DNA of 64,000 nucleotides from Bacteroides sp. 51 (lineage in GTDB: Bacteria; Bacteroidota; Bacteroidia; Bacteroidales; Bacteroidaceae). The stretch covers positions 2,572-66,571 of the forward strand of contig NZ_QVMI01000009.1 of assembly GCF_010500965.1 (NCBI RefSeq). Reading direction: 5' to 3'. A model generated the notes under the pieces. The model did not search any database, was not told the origin of the DNA, and saw only the letters and a list, made by a program, of their open reading frames with translations. Shown one piece after another: positions 51,336-60,034 of this stretch (within the stretch, counting starts at the first letter, position 1; each line of letters starts with the position of its first letter). A program made the translations under genes and the position numbers.

Positions 51336-52886
51336 TTATTTACAATATTCTTTGGGCACGTCGTACTGTTGTTGCAAACGTACTAATTCTTTTTTTAATG
51401 TGCCGGTTATTTTCTCGGTTCCTTTCTTTGCGTAGATGTTGTTCATCTCGGTAGGATCGGTTTTCAGGTCGTAAAGTTCCCAGAGGTCTTCTTTATAGAA
51501 GTGGATAAGCTTGTAACGTTCCATCTTTACGCCACAGTGGGCGCGTACGCTGTGGAAACCGGGGAACTCGTAATAGTGATAGTAAAGCGACCGGCGCCAG
51601 CCGGAAGGTGTTTTTCCTTTTTCAACCAACGGCTTGAATGATATGCCTTGCATATCTTCGGGTGCGGATATACCGCACATATCAAGAAAGGTAGGGGCGA
51701 AGTCGATGTTTTGCGTTAGACCTTCTACGCAGGTTTGCGGACGGATATGTCCCGGCCAGCGCATGACCATAGGCATTTCGAAGGACTCTTCGTACATGAA
51801 ACGTTTGTCGAACCAGCCATGCTCGCCCAGGTAGAATCCCTGGTCGGTGGTGTAAACAACGATGGTGTTCTTGTCCAGTCCGGTTTCCTGAAGGTAGTTG
51901 AGTATTTCGCCTACGCTCTCGTCTACACTCTTCACGGTGGCCATGTAGTCCTGCATATAGCGTTGGTATTTCCACTCGGCCACTTCGCCGGAGGTTCGTG
52001 GGTGGGAGTAAAATGCATTGTTTCGTTCGCGGTATGCTTCGAAGAAGCGGTCTTGTTCCTGGGGCGTCATGGTGTTGAGGAAAGCATTTGGCCAGGGGTC
52101 GAACAGTAATGTACGGCTATCGGTGCCTGTCACCATTTTCAGGTCATGGCCTTCGTACATATCGCGGTAAATGTTCATTTCTTGTTTGGAGGCGGCGAAA
52201 CGGCCTTCGTAGGTGTCAAAGTAATTGTCCGGCATGGGGAAATGCGTGTTTTCATAGAGCCGGTAGTGGCGTTCGGCCGGTACCCAGTTGCGGTGTACGG
52301 CTTTGTGGTGCATCATCAGGAAGAAGGGTTTTGCTTTGTCCCGGCCGTCGAGCCACTCCTTGGTGAAGGAGGTAATCAGGTCGGTTACGTATCCGGTGTG
52401 TTGGGTGGTATCGTTTTCTGTAATGAAATGAGGGTTGCAATAATCGCCCTGATCGTTGAGTATCATCCAGTGGTCGAAGCCCGTAGGACGGGATATGAGG
52501 TGCCATTTACCGATGACGGCTGTTTGATAACCGTTCTGTTGCAGTACTTTGGGTAGGGTTTGCTGCGATCCGTCAAATCCTTTGGCCCAGTTCTTCATAA
52601 AGCCGTTCTTGTGGCTGTGCTTGCCGGTAAGTATGGCGGCACGGCTGGGACCGGAAATGGAGTTGCAGCAATAGTTGTTCATAAACACGGCTCCTTCGTG
52701 TCCGATGCGGTCAATATGAGGGGTAGGCGCTACCTGTCCAACCGGATGCCCATAGATGCTCATGGCCTGACGCGCATGGTCATCGCTCATTATGAAAATG
52801 ATATTGGGTCTTTCCTGTTGTGCAAAGCCGGCAGCAGTAGGCAGCAGGGGAAGCAATCCTGTAAGGGTGAGTATCTTTGTCTTCAT
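51336..52886 (-). CDS. Ser-type family S1 sulfatase
   Basis: The 516-residue protein with signal peptide (to FAQ) has the alkaline-phosphatase fold. NIIFIMSDDHARQAMSIYG gives the metal Asp pair, and SISGPSRAAILTGKHSH carries the modified residue at Ser78 (S-x-P-S-R). It therefore needs a radical-SAM sulfatase maturase encoded elsewhere. HKAVHRNWVPAERHY and TTDQGFYLGEHGWFDKRFMYEESFEMP are further signatures of the GlcNAc/uronate sulfatase group. It lies 1 bp after the GH3 stop. A sulfatase in a beta-1,2-glucan operon is unexpected, and the substrate is open. Confidence 0.9.
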   Translation of the reverse strand: MKTKILTLTGLLPLLPTAAGFAQQERPNIIFIMSDDHARQAMSIYGHPVGQVAPTPHIDRIGHEGAVFMNNYCCNSISGPSRAAILTGKHSHKNGFMKNWAKGFDGSQQTLPKVLQQNGYQTAVIGKWHLISRPTGFDHWMILNDQGDYCNPHFITENDTTQHTGYVTDLITSFTKEWLDGRDKAKPFFLMMHHKAVHRNWVPAERHYRLYENTHFPMPDNYFDTYEGRFAASKQEMNIYRDMYEGHDLKMVTGTDSRTLLFDPWPNAFLNTMTPQEQDRFFEAYRERNNAFYSHPRTSGEVAEWKYQRYMQDYMATVKSVDESVGEILNYLQETGLDKNTIVVYTTDQGFYLGEHGWFDKRFMYEESFEMPMVMRWPGHIRPQTCVEGLTQNIDFAPTFLDMCGISAPEDMQGISFKPLVEKGKTPSGWRRSLYYHYYEFPGFHSVRAHCGVKMERYKLIHFYKEDLWELYDLKTDPTEMNNIYAKKGTEKITGTLKKELVRLQQQYDVPKEYCK

Positions 52887-52887
52887 C

Positions 52888-55155
52888 TTATTTTAATGTA
52901 AACGTTCCTTCATGTTCTTCATGGGCCGATGAAGAGGCTACCCACACCTTAAAGTCGCCCGGTTCGGCTTGCATTTGCATGTTGATGTCGCAGAATGCCA
53001 GATCCTTATCGGTCAGGGTGAAGGTCACCTGTTTGGTTTCTCCTTTGGCCAGGGCAACTTTGCTGAAACCTTTCAGCTCCTTCACCGGACGGGTTACACT
53101 GCCTACCAGGTCGCGGATGTAGAGTTGAACGATTTCCTCCCCGTCCCGGTCGCCCGCATTGGTTACGTCGGCAGTGATGGTCAGGGTTTCGCCTTTAGTA
53201 ATAGTGGGGCTGCTCAGTTTCATGTTGCCGATGCTGAAGGTGGTATAGCTCAGACCATATCCAAATGGGTACAGTGGCGAGTTGGGCACATCGATATAGG
53301 AACTGCGATAGTCCGTTTCGGGTTTGTCCTCGGGCATGGGCCGACCGGTATTCTTCCGGTTATAATAGATCGGAATCTGACCTACGTTGCGTGGGAAACT
53401 CATGGTTAGTTTAGCCGAGGGGTTATAGTCTCCGGCTATGACATCGGCCATGGCATGCCCGGCCATAGTGCCCAGATACCAGGCTTCCATGATAGCATCC
53501 AGGTTTTGATCTTCCCACGAGAGGTCGAGCGGACGGCCATTCATCAATACCAACCCGATGGGTTTGCCGGTTTTCTTAAGTTCTTTCAATAGGTCGCGTT
53601 GCGAACCGGGCAAGGTGATGTCTGTCCGGCAGGCTGCCTCACCGCTCCAGTTGTAGTCTTCTCCGGCGGCTACAAGTACGATGTCCGCCTGTCGGGCTAT
53701 GCTTACGGCCTGTGCAAAACCGGCTGTTCCGGGTTTCATCAGGTCACAGCCTTCGGCATAAAGGAAACGCACGGAGGTGTCTTTGTAGCGTTCGGTCAAC
53801 CCTTCGAATAGGGATGCACTTTGGTTGCGGTCGCCACGTCCGGCCCATTCGCCGTTCATGCTGCGTTTGTTCTTCACCATGGGGCCTATCAGGGCAATGG
53901 TTTTGCGCTCGGCCGGGGAGATGGGCAAGAACTTGTTGTCGTTCTTCAACAGTACGATGGATTTACGTCCGGCATCGCGCGCCACTTCAAGGAACTCGGG
54001 TTTGAGGATGGTTGCCTTTTCGCGTTCGGCATCGAGGTAGCGGAAAGGATCGTCCATCAGTCCGATGATGAACTTCATTTCCAGGATGCGGCGTACGGCA
54101 CGGTCAATCACTTCTTCCGATACGCGTCCGGCCTCTACCTCGGCTTTCAGGTTTTTAAGGAATACGCCTCCGGTCATGTCCATGTCAATGCCTGCATTGG
54201 CGGCCAGGCGGGCGGCTTGCGGTTCATCGGCGGCTACGCCGTGCGGAATAAGCTCATTAATGGCAGTGTAGTCCGTAACCACAAAACCGTTGAAGTTCCA
54301 TTCGTTGCGCAATACATCTGTGTACAGGAATTTGCTTGCTGTGCAGGGCATGCCCGATATTTCGTTGAAGGCCGTCATAAATGTAGCTACCCCTGCATCT
54401 TTGGCTGCTTCGAAGGGGGGCAGGTAAACATCGCGCAGGGTCCGCTCCGATACGTCTACAATATTGTAATCCCGGCCCGATTCGGCGGCTCCGTAGGCGC
54501 AGAAGTGCTTAGCGCAGGCCAGTACTTTATCCATGCGGTATAGGTCGTCCGGCGTGTCTCCCTGGAATCCCTTCACCCGTGTTTCGGCAATGAGCGCGCC
54601 GAGGTAGGTGTCTTCTCCTGCTCCCTCCATCACACGTCCCCAGCGGGCATCGCGGGCAATGTCTACCATGGGTGCAAAGGTCCAGTTTACACCTGCCGCA
54701 GCAGCTTCTTCGGCGGCTATGGCTGCGCTTTTCTTCATTAGTTCCAAGTCCCATGAACAAGACTCGGCCAATGGCATAGGGAAGATGGTTTTAAAACCGT
54801 GGATTACGTCATAGCCAAATAAAACGGGAATCTTCAGGCGCGACTCGGACAGGGCCAGCTCTTGTGTACGGCGTATTCCCTGTACAGTGGTGGTGTTGAA
54901 GATGCTTCCTATCAGTCCTTTCTTCAGATAAGGCTCAATGTCATCATTAATGGCTGGTCCGGTAATATCTCCACGGCCGGAGTATTGGGTCATCTGCCCG
55001 ATCTTCTCTTCCAGTGTCATCAATGCCAGCAGTGAATCGACACGTTCTTCTATGGTTTTATTTTTGCTATAACTGCTCCATTTGGCCGATCCGCCGCATG
55101 AGCAGGCAATGAGCGCCAGTGCCAGGAAAACTATATTTATATACTTCTTTTTCAT
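52888..55155 (-). CDS. GH3 beta-glucosidase, probable beta-1,2-glucooligosaccharide enzyme
   Basis: The 755-residue lipoprotein (lipobox IACSC) has the BglX layout: an N-terminal barrel with the nucleophile in GFVVTDYTAINELI (Asp295), an alpha/beta sandwich (KSIVLLKNDNKFLPI; GEAACRTDITLPGSQ) and a C-terminal fibronectin III-like domain (NAGDRDGEEIVQLYI). It releases glucose from the non-reducing end. Two GH144 genes just upstream, and the recalled Bacteroides enzyme BT_3567 with beta-1,2 specificity in a similar locus, support a role on sophorooligosaccharides. The start is 14 bp after the phosphatase-fold gene. Confidence 0.88.
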   Translation of the reverse strand: MKKKYINIVFLALALIACSCGGSAKWSSYSKNKTIEERVDSLLALMTLEEKIGQMTQYSGRGDITGPAINDDIEPYLKKGLIGSIFNTTTVQGIRRTQELALSESRLKIPVLFGYDVIHGFKTIFPMPLAESCSWDLELMKKSAAIAAEEAAAAGVNWTFAPMVDIARDARWGRVMEGAGEDTYLGALIAETRVKGFQGDTPDDLYRMDKVLACAKHFCAYGAAESGRDYNIVDVSERTLRDVYLPPFEAAKDAGVATFMTAFNEISGMPCTASKFLYTDVLRNEWNFNGFVVTDYTAINELIPHGVAADEPQAARLAANAGIDMDMTGGVFLKNLKAEVEAGRVSEEVIDRAVRRILEMKFIIGLMDDPFRYLDAEREKATILKPEFLEVARDAGRKSIVLLKNDNKFLPISPAERKTIALIGPMVKNKRSMNGEWAGRGDRNQSASLFEGLTERYKDTSVRFLYAEGCDLMKPGTAGFAQAVSIARQADIVLVAAGEDYNWSGEAACRTDITLPGSQRDLLKELKKTGKPIGLVLMNGRPLDLSWEDQNLDAIMEAWYLGTMAGHAMADVIAGDYNPSAKLTMSFPRNVGQIPIYYNRKNTGRPMPEDKPETDYRSSYIDVPNSPLYPFGYGLSYTTFSIGNMKLSSPTITKGETLTITADVTNAGDRDGEEIVQLYIRDLVGSVTRPVKELKGFSKVALAKGETKQVTFTLTDKDLAFCDINMQMQAEPGDFKVWVASSSAHEEHEGTFTLK

Positions 55156-55169
55156 GTTCGTTGCAGAAA

Positions 55170-56027
55170 TTAATTAAGCGTTAGGGTTGTAATCACAGGG
55201 TTATGGTCTGAAAGGAAGCCAGTGCCAGGCCTGTCATCAATTACCCGGTACTTGTTAACATGGATCTGTGGAGTCACAAAAACATAATCAATCAGCGTTC
55301 TCTTCTCAACCGGCGTCCGACCAAAATTATGGAAAGTCCACGATGGTCCGTAAACGATGGGCGATGCCAGACGAGCGTCTTTCAGCACCTGATGTTGTGT
55401 GATCTGTGCAATCACCTCCGAGTCGGGCGTAGCATTAAAGTCGCCGGTTACGATAGACGGTAAGTCTTTGGCCAGTTCACTCATCCTCTCAATTAGCATC
55501 ATGGCGCTTTCCCGGCGGGCTATCTGACCCACGTGATCGAAGTGCGTATTGAAGAAAGCCAGTTGTTTTCCGGTTTGCTTGTCTTTAAGTACCACCCAGG
55601 TCACGATACGTTCGCATGCGGCATCCCACCCCTTGACTCCTATCACTTCGGGAGTTTCGCTCAGGCCATATGTGCCTTCTTTTGCTACCTCAAAACGATC
55701 TGTTTTATAGAAAACAGAGCAATACTCACCTGCCTCCTTGCCATTGGCACGTCCTACACCCAATGCCGTGTACTGTGGCAGGCGTTCTTTCAGATCGGTA
55801 AGCTGGTTGTGGAGTACCTCCTGCATCCCTATCAGATCCGGACTATAATAGGTTATCATCGCAGCCACGTTGTCCTTGCGGTACTTCCAGTTGTTCAGAC
55901 TGTCGCCTGCATGATCCAGGCGGATATTGAAACTCATTACCTCGTATATAGCCTCCTGCTGTCCCCCGCATGAGCAAAGGAACAACAGTGAGGCAACTAA
56001 TACACTATACAGAAAACTCTTTCTCAT
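55170..56027 (-). CDS. Endonuclease/exonuclease/phosphatase-family lipoprotein
   Basis: The 285-residue protein has lipobox FLCSC and the EEP fold: MSFNIRLD, GMQEVLHNQL (metal Glu), FFNTHFDHVGQIARRES, VTGDFNATPDSEV (Asp, Asn), TLIDYVFV and FLSDHNPVI (Asp-His). Secreted members in glycan loci are thought to act as phosphodiesterases or phosphatases and not as nucleases. Here it sits 3 bp after a GH144 gene. I infer that it cleaves phosphoglycerol- or phosphoethanolamine-type substituents from glucans; the sequence alone does not prove it. Confidence 0.85.
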   Translation of the reverse strand: MRKSFLYSVLVASLLFLCSCGGQQEAIYEVMSFNIRLDHAGDSLNNWKYRKDNVAAMITYYSPDLIGMQEVLHNQLTDLKERLPQYTALGVGRANGKEAGEYCSVFYKTDRFEVAKEGTYGLSETPEVIGVKGWDAACERIVTWVVLKDKQTGKQLAFFNTHFDHVGQIARRESAMMLIERMSELAKDLPSIVTGDFNATPDSEVIAQITQHQVLKDARLASPIVYGPSWTFHNFGRTPVEKRTLIDYVFVTPQIHVNKYRVIDDRPGTGFLSDHNPVITTLTLN

Positions 56028-56030
56028 TTT

Positions 56031-57347
56031 TTATTTATTTAAATATGGAGATGTAAAACCTAGCTTCTTTAGTCCGGTCTGTACGTCGGGATGGCTCATA
56101 AAGAGCTTCCAGATAAGCTGTGTACGATAATTCTCGATCATAACAATAATCGGGCCCTGGTCTATGGCTAGGTATGAAGGCGCAAACCAATTCTCCGTCA
56201 GGTTGAAAGCATCCTTGAAGCCATATTCTCCCCACAGATTCTCGCCCAGTTCTTCGTAGAAGTAACGCATAGCTTCAATCGAATATTCCGGGGTGTAGGG
56301 TATAGATGATATGGCGGCTGTGGGCGTAATTACCCCTCTGTCATTGCGCGGACTGTGAGCCGAATAACCTTTATCGCCGTCGCTGGCCGTCAACCCCCAA
56401 CACTTCTTGCCATAACCTTTATACTTCTTAGGGTTATCTATGCAATACGCACGGTTGATGAGCGTATGGGCTTTCATCTGTTCCTCATAATCGGCATAGC
56501 GGTCTTTCAATCCGCGCGGATCAAGACCCAGATAAGAATAGTGTGTAAAGAACAAGGGACCACCATATTCCGTACCCAACGGCAACTTTATGGCATAGTA
56601 TTCTTTACCATTCCTGAATACCGTGGAGTTGGCCCAACCTCTGTGGTAAACCGATTCTTTGACAGAGAATGTGGGAGATGCGGCTGCCAGTATATATGCA
56701 ATGTGGCATTCGTTGTGTCCTTTAATCTGGTGATTCATGGTCCAGTCGTTATTGGGCGACCAATGCCAGTAAAGCACCTCTTGTCCGCCTTGTGTAAACC
56801 AATTCCATTCGGCTTCGCGCCATAACTTACTGATCAAACCACGGATACGTCTCTCCGTGTTTGTTTCCTGATTAAAGTATTGATGGGCAGCCAGCAAGCC
56901 TTCAAACATAAAGGCCGATTCAACCAGGTCGGCACCGTCATCCTTCCGGCTGAAAGGAATGGTTTCTCCGGTTTTACCGTTTAACCAATGCGGCCAGATT
57001 CCATGATAGCTCTGGGCATCCTTATTCAGAAAGTTAACTATCTTGAGCATACGTTCGGCCCCTTCATCGCGGGTAACGAATCCGCGTTCTACACCTACAA
57101 TAATCGCCATTACTCCAAAACCCGAACCACCGATGGTAGCTACCTCGGGGCGTCCGTTACTGCGCTCGTGCGCCAGTCCCGATTCGGGATGGGCAAAATC
57201 CCAGAAGTAACGGAAGGTTTGTTTCTGTACCAACGTAAGTAACTCTTCGTCGGTTAAGTGTTTCTTGTCTTTTGTTTGGGAAAAAGCACTTATATTTCCC
57301 AAAAGGATGACAAAAAGGATTAACCATTTTATTGTATTCGTTTGCAT
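56031..57347 (-). CDS. GH144 endo-beta-1,2-glucanase
   Basis: The 438-residue protein with a Sec signal (to AFSQ) has one (alpha/alpha)6-barrel catalytic domain. Family markers are TFRYFWDFAHPESGLAHER, GGSGFGVMAIIVGVERGF, the acidic cluster SRKDDGADLVESAFMFEGLL (Asp136, Asp140, Glu143), YWHWSPN, GHNECHIAYILAAASP (Glu213) and GLTASDGDKGYSAHSP. The spacing of the acidic residues fits what I recall of the characterised GH144 enzymes (formerly PF10091). It splits linear or cyclic beta-1,2-glucan inside the chain. It is the shorter, non-lipidated paralogue of its upstream neighbour. Confidence 0.9.
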   Translation of the reverse strand: MQTNTIKWLILFVILLGNISAFSQTKDKKHLTDEELLTLVQKQTFRYFWDFAHPESGLAHERSNGRPEVATIGGSGFGVMAIIVGVERGFVTRDEGAERMLKIVNFLNKDAQSYHGIWPHWLNGKTGETIPFSRKDDGADLVESAFMFEGLLAAHQYFNQETNTERRIRGLISKLWREAEWNWFTQGGQEVLYWHWSPNNDWTMNHQIKGHNECHIAYILAAASPTFSVKESVYHRGWANSTVFRNGKEYYAIKLPLGTEYGGPLFFTHYSYLGLDPRGLKDRYADYEEQMKAHTLINRAYCIDNPKKYKGYGKKCWGLTASDGDKGYSAHSPRNDRGVITPTAAISSIPYTPEYSIEAMRYFYEELGENLWGEYGFKDAFNLTENWFAPSYLAIDQGPIIVMIENYRTQLIWKLFMSHPDVQTGLKKLGFTSPYLNK

Positions 57348-57361
57348 TATTAGACTATATT

Positions 57362-59020
57362 TTAGTTGTTAAAACTGAACCCCAGCTTTGTTAGTCCTGC
57401 CTGTATTTCGGTATCACTCATAAGCAGATTCCAAAGCAACTGGGTACGATAATTCTCAATCATAATCACAATAGGCCCCTGGTCAATAGCAATATGCTGA
57501 TTGTCGAACCAATTGGCCGAGAGATTGAATGCATCTACAAAACCATAATCAGCCCATAGTTTATCTCCCATTTTATAATAGAAGAAATGTAGCGCCTTCA
57601 TAGATTCCTCAGGAGTATAAGGGATAGAAGATATGGCTGCCGTGGGAGCTATCACCCCCTTATCATTAGATGGTGAATGTGCGCTATACCCTGTATTACC
57701 ATCGCTGGCGGTTAACCCCCAGCAATCGCTACTATATCCGTTATAACTTTTAGGATTTTCTATGCAATATTTATAATTAATCAGGCTGTGATTGCGGTTC
57801 TGTTCCCAATAATTCGCATAACGGTCTGTAAGGTTTCTCGGATCAATACCCAAAAACGAGTAATGACTAAAGAATAACGGGCCTCCATAATCCCTTCCCA
57901 ATGGAAGTTTATGCCCATAGAACGAACCTCCGTTTGCAAGATTGCCATTCTTGGCCCACCCTTCATGATACACCGCCTCCGGAATAGGATAGGTAGGCGA
58001 CGAAGCCGCCAGTATATAAACAATCAGGCATTCGTTCCAACCTATGATTTTCAGATTCTTGATCCAGCCTTTGTCCGAACTCCAGTGCCAATAAAGTACA
58101 TCTTCACTGTCCTTGCGATACCATGACCATTCTATAGCTTCCCACAGGCGGGTTATGTCATCCCTGAACTTCGTTTCGGCCGCTGTATCTTCCTTAAAAT
58201 AATTCCTCGCTGTCAGTAAGCCTTGAAACAAAAGCGCAGTTTCTACTAAATCCCCACCATTATCGTCGGCACTGAAAGGTATCGTTGCGCCTGTGTCTCC
58301 ATTGATCCAGTGCGCATAAGCACCATGATACCTGGTACACTTGGTGTCCAGGAAGCTAACGATCTTCTGAATGTGGCTTAAAGCTTCGGTACGTGACACG
58401 AATCCTCTTTCGGCAGCCACTATCAGAGCCATCACTCCAAATCCTGTACCTCCTGTGGTTACTGTACCCGTAGAGGTAGTGCGTTCGCGTGCCATACCCG
58501 ACACCGGATGTGCAAAATCCCAGAAGTAACGGAAGGTATGCTTCTGTACCAGAGTCAATAGTTCCTCATCGGTAATACGGGGGAATTTGTCGGACAGGTT
58601 CATTCCCGTGCTAAGCGAATATACTTTCCCTGTAAGAATAGAAACACCTTCATTCGATTTCAACCCTGTATTTATAGTGAGTTCATATCCGGCAAATTGT
58701 TGTACACCGGAAGTAATGGTGATAACAGGATTGTTGTCTGTATTTATATTTAATGGTTGGGTTTTTCCTTCCTTATCTTTCAAGGTTATATTGGCGGACA
58801 AACTATTCGCTGCCACTTTATCAGAAAAAGTCAGTACAATGGTTAAATCAGGATCTAAATCGGTATAACTATCCTGGTTCTTAATATTATTGATACTAAT
58901 CTCTTCTAATTTAAATGGGGTAGTGTCTATTTCCGGGTCGTCACTACCACTACAGGAAAAGGCAGAAAAGGCCATGAACAGCAAAAAACAGGTGTCTTTA
59001 TTTATCGGTTTGATACTCAT
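57362..59020 (-). CDS. GH144 endo-beta-1,2-glucanase lipoprotein with N-terminal Ig-like domain
   Basis: The 552-residue protein has lipobox FSC (FLLFMAFSAFSC, mature CSGSDDPEIDT, suited to surface display). A beta-sandwich follows (about 35-125; DLTIVLTFSDKVAANSLSANITLKD), then the GH144 barrel from about 140 (TFRYFWDFAHPVSGMARER; SADDNGGDLVETALLFQGLL; GWNECLIVYILAASSP). It is roughly half identical to the next gene, a clear tandem duplication with division of location: a surface enzyme here, a periplasmic enzyme downstream. It has a private -7 box at 59062-59069. Confidence 0.9.
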   Translation of the reverse strand: MSIKPINKDTCFLLFMAFSAFSCSGSDDPEIDTTPFKLEEISINNIKNQDSYTDLDPDLTIVLTFSDKVAANSLSANITLKDKEGKTQPLNINTDNNPVITITSGVQQFAGYELTINTGLKSNEGVSILTGKVYSLSTGMNLSDKFPRITDEELLTLVQKHTFRYFWDFAHPVSGMARERTTSTGTVTTGGTGFGVMALIVAAERGFVSRTEALSHIQKIVSFLDTKCTRYHGAYAHWINGDTGATIPFSADDNGGDLVETALLFQGLLTARNYFKEDTAAETKFRDDITRLWEAIEWSWYRKDSEDVLYWHWSSDKGWIKNLKIIGWNECLIVYILAASSPTYPIPEAVYHEGWAKNGNLANGGSFYGHKLPLGRDYGGPLFFSHYSFLGIDPRNLTDRYANYWEQNRNHSLINYKYCIENPKSYNGYSSDCWGLTASDGNTGYSAHSPSNDKGVIAPTAAISSIPYTPEESMKALHFFYYKMGDKLWADYGFVDAFNLSANWFDNQHIAIDQGPIVIMIENYRTQLLWNLLMSDTEIQAGLTKLGFSFNN

Positions 59021-59061
59021 TATGTATATTGTATTATTACGAGTGTAATAATTAATTCAAG

Positions 59062-59069
59062 CAAAAATA
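59062..59069 (-). promoter_or_regulatory. Internal -7 box before the first GH144 gene
   Basis: The minus strand reads TATTTTTG, 42 bp upstream of the ATG at 59020. It may allow glucanase expression apart from the susC promoter. Confidence 0.5.
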
Positions 59070-59107
59070 AACTTAATTATGGAGATTGTCAAAAGATGCC
59101 ATTGATT

Positions 59108-59143
59108 AACCGTAGGGGCGGTTCGCAAGCCGCCCCTACGGTT
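59108..59143. repeat. GGGGCGG palindrome inside the glucan operon
   Basis: AACCGTAGGGGCGG (59108-59121) pairs with CCGCCCCTACGGTT (59130-59143); the centre reads TTCGCAAG in place of TTCGCGAA. It lies 4 bp past the LamG gene stop and could weaken readthrough from the upstream susC/susD genes. Confidence 0.85.
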
Positions 59144-59147
59144 CTTG

Positions 59148-60023
59148 CTATTCCTTACTTGTATACAATGCCTTTATTTCATTGTCGCTTAAAGCCTGGT
59201 TGTAAAAACGAATCTGGTCGTATTGGCCTGACATCGTTTTACTGTTAACCACCCATGCATCCTGTTTCCCGGTGCTTTGCCCTGCGACTGCGGCAAAAGC
59301 GCCGAACACAATTTTCCCATCGCAAAAAGCCGGATCAAAGGCCAAAGGTCCGAAAGTACCTCCTCCCAATACTCTGTTAAGCAATACGGCCTCGCCATCT
59401 CTAAATATAGAAATAGTAGACGTTGAACCATCATAACGGAAAGCGAGATGCGTCCATTTATTCCATACATTCTCTACTCTGGAACTTCCTTCGGGCTGTA
59501 CACTTCCTACATCAATCCATGTTTCTTTGGGATTACCTTCTTTAGGAACTGTACGCATAAATCCTTTTATATAAGCCTGGTTCCCATTATTGTTATTCTC
59601 GAAGTATAATTCCAGATAACCCCTTGAGTGATCTTTCTTGGCAATAGATAATATACCTTGTACGGCTTCATTTCTCGGAGAGTTCATCCAAAACGAGTAG
59701 GTGAAACTTCCCAGGTTAACTATTGCTTCGGTTAGAGATGCCGGAGGGGTAGCTATTATATAAGCGCCATCTGAGCCTTGAAAGGCTTTACCGATATGTC
59801 CATCGATATAGTCCTCATTGATTGTGGTTATCGAATAACGGTAATTGCTCATGTTCTTGTCTTTATCCTCAAAAGGAATATACACTTTCAATGGACTCTC
59901 TTCAGGAACATATTCGGGTGGATAATCGAATGCCGGGTCCTGATCCATATCCTGGAAACAAGAGGTCATTCCCATCAATGCAATACATACTGTGCTAAAT
60001 AGAATATATCTTTTCAGTTTCAT
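59148..60023 (-). CDS. LamG/concanavalin-fold surface lipoprotein
   Basis: The 291-residue protein has lipobox MTSC and mature CFQDMDQDPAFDYPPEYVP. It then has a laminin-G-like lectin sandwich (about 80-285): GSFTYSFWMNSPRN, WTHLAFRYDGSTSTISIFRDG, KTMSGQYDQIRFYNQALSDNEIKAL. It occupies the SusE/F position after SusD, so it probably binds the glucan at the cell surface. No enzymatic residues are evident. Confidence 0.85.
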   Translation of the reverse strand: MKLKRYILFSTVCIALMGMTSCFQDMDQDPAFDYPPEYVPEESPLKVYIPFEDKDKNMSNYRYSITTINEDYIDGHIGKAFQGSDGAYIIATPPASLTEAIVNLGSFTYSFWMNSPRNEAVQGILSIAKKDHSRGYLELYFENNNNGNQAYIKGFMRTVPKEGNPKETWIDVGSVQPEGSSRVENVWNKWTHLAFRYDGSTSTISIFRDGEAVLLNRVLGGGTFGPLAFDPAFCDGKIVFGAFAAVAGQSTGKQDAWVVNSKTMSGQYDQIRFYNQALSDNEIKALYTSKE

Positions 60024-60034
60024 GATAATTAGAT

